DNA of 10,966 bases from the NCBI GenBank assembly GCA_002788515.1, contig PFRJ01000028.1:1-10966 (forward strand), written 5' to 3'. The position numbers and the translations under genes were made by a program. Shown here piece by piece: positions 6,725 to 10,966 of the stretch; within the stretch, counting starts at the first letter, position 1; every line of letters starts with the position of its first letter. The notes beneath the pieces were generated by a model, which was not told the DNA's origin, did no database searches, and saw only the letters and a program-made list of their open reading frames with translations. The DNA is from Nitrosopumilales archaeon CG_4_9_14_0_2_um_filter_34_16 (GTDB taxonomy: Archaea; Thermoproteota; Nitrososphaeria; Nitrososphaerales; Nitrosopumilaceae).

Positions 6725-6734
6725 TTATTATAAA
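6725..6734 (-). promoter_or_regulatory. TATA box for the small membrane protein gene
   Basis: On the minus strand TTTATAATAA is an excellent archaeal TATA box. Its centre is about 27 bases from the ATG at 6703, which predicts a leaderless mRNA and selects that start over the upstream TTG. Confidence 0.65.
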
Positions 6735-6792
6735 CTGACGGTAAATTCAACTAATGTAGGTAAAAACAGTTTTCGTCGGATCACAGGCAACA

Positions 6793-6799
6793 CTTTAAA
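6793..6799 (+). promoter_or_regulatory. TATA box for tRNA-Thr
   Basis: CTTTAAA lies about 30 bases before the first base of the tRNA. Transcription would start a few bases upstream of the mature 5' end, as for archaeal tRNA genes transcribed singly. Confidence 0.55.
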
Positions 6800-6825
6800 C
6801 CGTCAAAAATTTCATAGTACTTCGT

Positions 6826-6900
6826 GCCAATGTAGCTCAGCCTGGTTAGAGCGGCTGATTTGTAATCAGCAGGTCGTGGGTTCGGATCCCGTCATTGGCT
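6826..6900 (+). tRNA. tRNA-Thr (anticodon UGU)
   Basis: A complete cloverleaf without an intron. The acceptor stem is GCCAATG (6826-6832) with CATTGGC (6893-6899). The D stem is GCTC/GAGC around a GG-containing loop. The anticodon stem GCTGA/TCAGC closes the loop TTTGTAA with anticodon TGT at 6861-6863, which reads ACA threonine codons. The variable loop has five bases. The T stem GTGGG/CCCGT has two G-U pairs and loop TTCGGAT. The discriminator is T6900, and CCA is not encoded. It has its own TATA box upstream and a T-run downstream. No duplicate of its 3' end was seen in the window, so there is no sign of an integrated element here. Confidence 0.96.
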
Positions 6901-6901
6901 C

Positions 6902-6911
6902 TTTAATTTTT
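6902..6911 (+). terminator. T-rich terminator after tRNA-Thr
   Basis: TTTAATTTTT begins two bases past the mature tRNA end and fits U-tract termination by archaeal RNA polymerase. Confidence 0.55.
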
Positions 6912-6941
6912 AAAAAAACATGATAAAGATTTGGCAATACG

Positions 6942-6953
6942 AATAAGTATACT
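6942..6953 (+). promoter_or_regulatory. TATA-like element for the DsbA-like gene
   Basis: AATAAGTATACT is centred about 24 bases ahead of the ATG at 6972, consistent with a near-leaderless transcript. Confidence 0.5.
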
Positions 6954-6971
6954 AGATTAAAAGTAAACAAA

Positions 6972-7775
6972 ATGAGCTCTGACGAATCAGAATCTATTCA
7001 AAACAACAAAAATTCACAAACCAAGAAAGCATCATTTAAGGGGATAATCATTGGTGTGATCATACTAGTTGGAGTTGCGTCATTCTTTGCAGGATCGTAT
7101 ACATCTAATCTAAATTCAAACCAAATATCTCAAGAGGATCTTGATGAAGCCATTGCCAAACTTGAATTAAAAATATTACAGAATCAACTACCTACAAAAC
7201 AAGCATCACCACCAGTAGAAATTTCAGTAGACAATGATCCTGTTATCGGGAATCCGGATGCACCAATTACAATAATCGAATTTTCAGATTTTCAGTGTCC
7301 ATTTTGTGCAAGATTCTATACTCAAACATTACCATTAATTCTTGAAGAGTATGTTGAACAAGGCAAGGTAAAACTGGTATTCAGAGATTTCCCAATTCAA
7401 AGTATTCATCCAAATGCATTACCTGCATCAGTGGCAGCAGAATGTGCAAATGATCAAAACAAATTCAGAGAAATGCACGATATATTATTTGAAAAACAAA
7501 ATGAATGGAACAAGTTAGAAACGGTAGATGCATTGTCGATGTTTAGTCAATATGCTGCAAACATGCAATTAGATCAAGGTATTTTTGAATCCTGTCTAAC
7601 TAGCGGAAAACATATTGCAGAAATTCAAAAGGATCTCAATGATGGAAGAGATTATGGAGTAACAGGAACGCCTGGGTTCTTCGTAGGAAATGAAAAAATA
7701 GGATTTACTGAATTAAAAGGAGCCCAGCCATTTGATAGTTTTAAAAAAATTATTGATGCACAGTTAGATGCATAG
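6972..7775 (+). CDS. membrane-anchored DsbA-family thiol-disulfide oxidoreductase
   Basis: A 267-residue protein with a short cytoplasmic polar head, one N-terminal membrane helix (about 24-42), a linker, and a thioredoxin-fold domain (about 85-265) facing outside. The active site is C109-P-F-C112 in FSDFQCPFCARFY. The cis-proline loop is GTPGFF with P234. Both are typical of DsbA/BdbD-like proteins with the helical insertion seen at about 140-215. Two more cysteines, C158 and C208, lie in the helical insertion and could form a structural disulfide. The likely role is forming or rearranging disulfides in exported proteins; the redox partner (VKOR or DsbB-like) is not in the window. The ATG start has a TATA-like element upstream. 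Nitrosopumilus-type genomes often carry several such proteins, so a specific substrate cannot be named. Confidence 0.92.
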   Translation: MSSDESESIQNNKNSQTKKASFKGIIIGVIILVGVASFFAGSYTSNLNSNQISQEDLDEAIAKLELKILQNQLPTKQASPPVEISVDNDPVIGNPDAPITIIEFSDFQCPFCARFYTQTLPLILEEYVEQGKVKLVFRDFPIQSIHPNALPASVAAECANDQNKFREMHDILFEKQNEWNKLETVDALSMFSQYAANMQLDQGIFESCLTSGKHIAEIQKDLNDGRDYGVTGTPGFFVGNEKIGFTELKGAQPFDSFKKIIDAQLDA

Positions 7776-7809
7776 AAAATAACAAGCGTTTATTAGACCT
7801 CTATTGAAA

Positions 7810-7816
7810 TTTTAAT
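7810..7816 (+). promoter_or_regulatory. putative TATA box for the helicase gene
   Basis: TTTTAAT lies about 68 bases before the helicase ATG. The predicted transcript start, near 7838-7840, leaves a leader of about 40 bases that begins almost exactly at the hairpin 7838-7860. Unlike its neighbours, this gene therefore seems to have a true 5' leader. Confidence 0.4.
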
Positions 7817-7825
7817 CATCGGAAT

Positions 7826-7860
7826 AATGACGAGTGGGCAATGAGCTTTTTCGTCATTGC
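7826..7860 (+). promoter_or_regulatory. overlapping inverted repeats in the helicase leader
   Basis: Two exact inverted repeats share their right arm. AATGACGA (7826-7833) pairs with TCGTCATT (7851-7858), and GCAATGA (7838-7844) pairs with TCATTGC (7854-7860), with a T-rich loop. They cannot form together. The second hairpin ends 20 bases before the ATG. They may be an RNA switch, a folding-sensitive leader for cold control, or an operator overlapping the transcript start. The rest of the 105-base gap 7776-7880 shows no gene. Confidence 0.45.
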
Positions 7861-7880
7861 TTTAAGAGAAGAAAACAAAA

Positions 7881-9206
7881 ATGACAAAATTTCAAGAATT
7901 AGGATTAAACGAGAACATACTGAAAGGTATTACAGAACAGGGTTTTGAAGAAGCTTTTGCAATTCAAGAGGCAGTAATTCCAGTATTACTTTCAGGAAGA
8001 GATGTTGTAGGACAAGCACATACAGGTTCAGGAAAAACTGCAGCATTTGCATTATCAATGTTACAAGAGATTCAACCAAAGAGAGGAATTCAAGGATTGA
8101 TCATGGCTCCAACAAGAGAGCTTGCAATACAGATTAGTGAGGAAATCAAAAAATTCGGAAAATACACAGGAATTAGAATAGCTACAGTTTACGGAGGACA
8201 AGGTATGGGAATTCAATTAGATGCCCTACACAGAGGAGTAGAGATAGTTGTTGCAACACCTGGAAGATTAATAGATCATCTAAAAAGAGGATCAATAGAA
8301 CTAAGAGACATTACCCATATTGTTCTAGATGAAGCAGATACAATGTTGGACATGGGCTTTGTTGACGATATTCAATTTATTTTAGATTTAGCACCTGAAG
8401 ACAGAGTAATGTCATTATTTTCAGCAACAATGCCAACTGAAATTCTAAGACTCTCAGAAGACTATCTAAAAAATCCAAAACAATTTCTTTTGGATGCAGA
8501 TGATCTTAGTGGAGAAGGAATAGATCAGTCATATCTAGTAATCAAGGACAGAGACAAATTCAAGTATCTAATTGATTTTATCAAGCCGATTAAGGGACAA
8601 AGTATCGTATTTTGTTCAACAAAATACAGAACACGGGATGTAGCAAAATTCCTGCATCAAGAAAAATTCAATGCAGTTGCCATAGAAGGGGACATGTCAC
8701 AACACAGAAGAGAGCAGTCTATGGGCAAGTTTAGAAGTGGAAAAGCAGACATTCTAGTTGCTACAGATGTAGCATCAAGAGGAATAGATGTTCCAAGAGT
8801 AGAATTAGTGATAAATTACGATGTTCCAAATCAAGAGATGGCATACTTTCACAGGATTGGAAGAACTGCAAGAGCTGGTGCACTAGGAAGAGCAATAACA
8901 TTTGTATCATATTCATCTGTTGGAGATTGGAATCTCATTAAACGCCAAATCAAAGTACCACTTACAGATTTAAACCAAGAGATGGGAATTCAGATTTCTA
9001 TTCCAGACCCACTGAAAAGACAAGCACCGTCAAGAAGATATGGAGGTCAATCAAGATCTAACTACTCCAGAGGAGGACGTTCTGGAGGATACGGAGGATC
9101 AGGTAGAGACAGAAATCCAAGAGACGACAGAGGTGGAGGAAGAAAAAGATATGGAGATAGAGACAGCAGCAGTGGCAACAGCTACGGCGGACGTAGCAGA
9201 TGGTAA
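7881..9206 (+). CDS. DEAD-box ATP-dependent RNA helicase with RGG-rich tail
   Basis: A 441-residue helicase of superfamily 2, of the DeaD/CsdA/RhlE type, which unwinds short RNA duplexes using ATP in ribosome assembly, RNA turnover or cold adaptation. Motifs in order: Q-motif (F4 and Q29), motif I AHTGSGKT (46-53), Ia PTRELAIQ, TPGRL, motif II D150-E-A-D153, motif III S181-A-T183, then the second RecA-like domain with FCSTKYR, ATDVASRGIDV and motif VI HRIGRTARAG (324-333). After about residue 380 comes a low-complexity tail rich in Arg, Gly, Ser and Tyr with RGG/RSGG repeats, an unstructured RNA-binding region. All key residues are intact. The ATG at 7881 is preceded by a leader with alternative hairpins. 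A RAM-domain gene follows 46 bases downstream on the same strand. Confidence 0.95.
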   Translation: MTKFQELGLNENILKGITEQGFEEAFAIQEAVIPVLLSGRDVVGQAHTGSGKTAAFALSMLQEIQPKRGIQGLIMAPTRELAIQISEEIKKFGKYTGIRIATVYGGQGMGIQLDALHRGVEIVVATPGRLIDHLKRGSIELRDITHIVLDEADTMLDMGFVDDIQFILDLAPEDRVMSLFSATMPTEILRLSEDYLKNPKQFLLDADDLSGEGIDQSYLVIKDRDKFKYLIDFIKPIKGQSIVFCSTKYRTRDVAKFLHQEKFNAVAIEGDMSQHRREQSMGKFRSGKADILVATDVASRGIDVPRVELVINYDVPNQEMAYFHRIGRTARAGALGRAITFVSYSSVGDWNLIKRQIKVPLTDLNQEMGIQISIPDPLKRQAPSRRYGGQSRSNYSRGGRSGGYGGSGRDRNPRDDRGGGRKRYGDRDSSSGNSYGGRSRW

Positions 9207-9252
9207 CACTGTAAAACTTAAAGGTTTGAACTTCATTAATTAATTTAAGATA

Positions 9253-9486
9253 ATGCATAAAGGATTCATTTTGTTAAATTGTGATCTGGGAGCAGAGGAA
9301 TACATTGTCGATGAACTAAAACAGATGCAAAAAATCAGTCACGCATATCTTACTTTTGGGGCATATGATGTAGTTGTGGAGATTCAAACAGAAACAGAAG
9401 CAGAATTTGGTAAAATAATTTCGGACGTCAGAAAGCTATCAAGGGTGGTAAGCACAATGACGCTAAACGTAATAGATCCCGAATAA
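9253..9486 (+). CDS. stand-alone RAM domain (Lrp/AsnC ligand-binding) protein
   Basis: A 77-residue protein consisting only of the Lrp/AsnC C-terminal effector-binding (RAM, AsnC_trans_reg) domain, without the DNA-binding helix-turn-helix. The beta-alpha-beta-beta-alpha-beta pattern is clear: GFILLNCDLG, a helix from 14 to 25, HAYLTFGAYDVVVEIQ, a helix around 48-62, then VVSTMTLNVI. The FGAYDVVVEI strand turn is the usual family signature (GxYD). Such proteins form dimers or higher rings, bind amino acids or other small effectors, and can act with full-length Lrp proteins. The ATG at 9253 lies 46 bases after the helicase stop. An AT-rich stretch at 9233-9247 is too close to serve as its TATA box, so transcription may come from the helicase promoter. 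Confidence 0.9.
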   Translation: MHKGFILLNCDLGAEEYIVDELKQMQKISHAYLTFGAYDVVVEIQTETEAEFGKIISDVRKLSRVVSTMTLNVIDPE

Positions 9487-9489
9487 TTG

Positions 9490-9496
9490 TTATATG
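9490..9496 (+). promoter_or_regulatory. TATA box supporting a TTG start
   Basis: TTATATG is centred about 26 bases before the TTG at 9519. The spacing equals that of the leaderless ATG genes in this window, so transcription and translation probably both begin at the TTG. Confidence 0.55.
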
Positions 9497-9518
9497 AGTA
9501 AAATTAGGATTTTTCAAA

Positions 9519-9809
9519 TTGCAGCAAATTGATTATGAAGGAACAGTGTGGGTACTAAATTACAATAATCCAGAGCCATTGTTAAATCATGCAATTCACA
9601 TGCTGGAAAGGCATGGCGTAAAACGCGAAGACATGACAATCACAGAGACGCCCATTGCAAAAGTAGGCTCAATAGTAGTAGAAATTTGGCCATATGAGTT
9701 GGTGATAGGTAGAGTTAGAACAACTCGCAATGATTCGTTTATCAGCGGTACAGAATTTAAAATCGAATTAAAGCTAGACGAAAACGGGAATTACATAGAT
9801 TATCTTTGA
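9519..9809 (+). CDS. small soluble protein of unknown function
   Basis: A 96-residue protein with no signal peptide, membrane segment or cysteine. A strand (GTVWVLNYN), a helix (PLLNHAIHMLERHG), and a beta-rich C-terminal half (GSIVVEIWPYELVIGRVRTT, then EFKIELKLD) suggest a compact alpha/beta fold. The frame has no ATG at its beginning. TTG at 9519 is chosen because a TATA box is centred about 26 bases upstream, the leaderless spacing. The stop TGA overlaps the next start (TTGA at 9806-9809), so the two genes are probably one transcript and translationally coupled. I do not recognise the family; it is likely a conserved protein of ammonia-oxidising archaea, but that needs a search. Confidence 0.78.
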   Translation: MQQIDYEGTVWVLNYNNPEPLLNHAIHMLERHGVKREDMTITETPIAKVGSIVVEIWPYELVIGRVRTTRNDSFISGTEFKIELKLDENGNYIDYL

Positions 9810-10495
9810 AAAAAAATAAAATTCAAAACATTGCAATTGGAATCATAGCTGTAGCAATCATAGTGCTAATTATATCATACAATTATTCAACAGAACAGAC
9901 TAAACAAAAAGGATTAAAATTTGGAAATGAGTTGGCACAGATTCAACAAGATGTGGCAGCATTACAAACCAAATTCTATTCTGAAAAAACAAAATTGGAT
10001 GAAGGAGACATTACAAAAGAAGAATTACTAAAATATTATGATGAACACATACAAAAATTCGAAGAAATAATTTCCAGATACGACAAATTGACACCACCAG
10101 AGTTATTCCAAAGCTCCGTAGATTTATTCAAAATTTCAGCTGAAACTCAGTTAAAAAGCGATATAGAATTTATCAGTTGGATTACAACAGGAGATGAAGC
10201 TGCCAAAATACGATCAGATACGCAAATTCAAGAAGCTTATGAATATGAAAATTTGGGATTAATGGAGTTTCAATCAGCAAAAACCGGCATAAAGAATTAT
10301 GATGAACCAGAAAAATTCTTAGCACCAGATAACACAATTAAACAAAAAGTTATTCAGATTTCAGAGAATATGAAAAGTAAATGTGATGTAGAATACAAAA
10401 ATGAATCAGGCGAATTTAATTCAGATCAAACAGAAATAGAGTGGTTCAATTGTTTTAACGAGGCTGAAAAATGGAAAAAAGACCATTTACCTTAG
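9806..10495 (+). CDS. membrane-anchored coiled-coil protein of unknown function
   Basis: A 229-residue protein with basic KKNK, one hydrophobic segment (about residues 8-24) and then a charged, helical external or periplasm-like domain. The helical stretch 35-100 (ELAQIQQDVAALQTKF onward) has coiled-coil character. Two cysteines near the end, C193 and C216, could form a disulfide, which fits an extracytoplasmic location. The hydrophobic segment may be an uncleaved anchor, since no clear signal-peptidase site is seen. No enzyme motif is visible. The start is TTG, overlapping the previous stop as TTGA; no ATG is available near the beginning. Base use is like its neighbours. The family is not recognised. 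The gene converges on the minus-strand gene at 10511 with 15 bases between stops. Confidence 0.78.
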   Translation: MKKNKIQNIAIGIIAVAIIVLIISYNYSTEQTKQKGLKFGNELAQIQQDVAALQTKFYSEKTKLDEGDITKEELLKYYDEHIQKFEEIISRYDKLTPPELFQSSVDLFKISAETQLKSDIEFISWITTGDEAAKIRSDTQIQEAYEYENLGLMEFQSAKTGIKNYDEPEKFLAPDNTIKQKVIQISENMKSKCDVEYKNESGEFNSDQTEIEWFNCFNEAEKWKKDHLP

Positions 10496-10510
10496 ATAAA
10501 AGATCATAAA

Positions 10511-10966
10511 TCACAGCAAACCTGATTTTTGTAATAAATCAAAAGTTGTAAAAAGTTCTTCTTGTAGTGAAGTTGCTGCAAGAGGAATGGGTTTTGAAAA
10601 GATTATGGGAAATGTAATTGTAAGCATATCTTGATCAGTGTGAGAAATTCTGATAGAGTGAACTTGACGATTAGTTTCAGATAAGAATTTTTTCCATTTT
10701 TGCAAGTGTGTATTTACTCTAATTACTTGTTCTTCGACATTAGTCAAAGTGGTATCAAGATCAGTGTCAAATAAACCAAATTTAACCAAGGGAACCATTA
10801 CCACTCCGCCTAAAACAGGATCATGATTTTTTAGCATTGATGTAATAATTTCCTCAGTATTTTCTTTTGGAAAGACATCACCGTAATCAGGATCAAAATA
10901 TCCTGCAATGAGTTTTTTCGAATCATAGATTCGAAAATAACCCTCATCTAATTCTAATTTCCACAA
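10511..10966 (-). CDS. soluble protein of unknown function, possibly cut at its 5' end
   Basis: An open frame of 151 codons reaching the right edge of the window. A TTG stands at the very last bases (10964-10966), so this may be the true start or the gene may continue outside. The protein is soluble, with no membrane segment and no cysteine. The N-terminal part (GYFRIYDSKKLIAGYFDPDYG) looks like paired beta strands. A helix at about 74-98 (TNVEEQVIRVNTHLQKWKKF) follows, then a strand pair with DMLTITFPIIF. No motif identifies a function. It carries a perfect 10-bp inverted repeat in its first codons (10915-10937). The family is not recognised. Confidence 0.72.
   Translation of the reverse strand: MWKLELDEGYFRIYDSKKLIAGYFDPDYGDVFPKENTEEIITSMLKNHDPVLGGVVMVPLVKFGLFDTDLDTTLTNVEEQVIRVNTHLQKWKKFLSETNRQVHSIRISHTDQDMLTITFPIIFSKPIPLAATSLQEELFTTFDLLQKSGLL
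10915..10937. repeat. perfect inverted repeat within a coding gene
   Basis: TTTTCGAATC (10915-10924) and GATTCGAAAA (10928-10937) are exact reverse complements separated by ATA. The repeat lies within the first 20 codons of the minus-strand gene and could form a hairpin in its mRNA, or be a chance palindrome in A+T-rich DNA. Confidence 0.5.

Noticed and set aside
6826..6900. tRNA-Thr as an integration site of a mobile element
   Set aside because: The tRNA 3' end is not repeated in the window, no integrase or phage gene is present, and the downstream genes look like ordinary core genes.
6675..6923. An 82-codon open frame on the plus strand crossing the tRNA gene
   Set aside because: It runs through the whole tRNA-Thr cloverleaf and the divergent promoter region; its encoded sequence is simply the translated tRNA.
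9040..9258. Short frames on both strands over the end of the helicase gene
   Set aside because: They are out-of-frame readings of the repetitive Arg/Gly-rich tail, giving artificial Thr/Glu- or Cys/Leu-rich peptides.
1..10966. CRISPR arrays, toxin-antitoxin pairs, restriction systems or other defence genes
   Set aside because: No regularly spaced direct repeats, no nuclease or methyltransferase motifs and no such gene pairs were seen in any frame.

Overview
The window looks like a chromosomal segment of an ammonia-oxidising archaeon of the Nitrosopumilus/Nitrosarchaeum type (Nitrososphaerota, formerly Thaumarchaeota). This is inferred from a paired archaeal TBP and TFB, a pyruvoyl-dependent arginine decarboxylase, a stand-alone Lrp/AsnC-type RAM domain, membrane-anchored DsbA-like oxidoreductases, very A+T-rich DNA and archaeal promoters. 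Many genes have a TATA box centred about 22-29 nt upstream of the start codon, which means leaderless or nearly leaderless mRNAs. There is no sign of phage, transposon, CRISPR array or plasmid functions; this is mostly core genome.

Layout. 1-435: the 3' end of inorganic pyrophosphatase, followed after one base by a small UBP-type zinc-finger protein. 436-1930 (minus): a tight TFB-TBP operon encoding the two basal initiation factors, with a Shine-Dalgarno sequence for TBP inside the end of the TFB gene. 1931-2097: divergent promoter region. 2098-3870 (plus): M3-family oligoendopeptidase F. 3871-3985: convergent intergenic region with a GC-rich perfect hairpin (12-bp stem) and a second 6-bp hairpin, a candidate structured RNA or terminator. 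3986-4567 (minus): five-helix membrane protein. 4701-5849 (plus): secreted, C-terminally anchored protein of unknown function. 5850-6401 (minus): arginine decarboxylase. 6476-6703 (minus): small two-helix membrane protein. 6826-6900 (plus): tRNA-Thr(UGU). 6972-7775 (plus): membrane-anchored DsbA-like thioredoxin-fold protein. 7776-7880: leader region with two mutually exclusive hairpins. 7881-9206 (plus): DEAD-box RNA helicase with an RGG-rich tail. 9253-9486 (plus): stand-alone RAM domain. 9519-10495 (plus): two overlapping genes of unknown function. 10511-10966 (minus): a gene of unknown function reaching the window edge.

Functional themes are information processing (TBP, TFB, RNA helicase, tRNA), protein and peptide turnover (PepF), polyamine/agmatine synthesis, phosphate recycling, and cell-surface thiol chemistry plus exported proteins. 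No single new multi-gene system is evident. The items most worth following up are the structured intergenic element at 3885-3960, the alternative hairpins ahead of the helicase gene, and the UBP finger whose ubiquitin-tail pocket appears altered.
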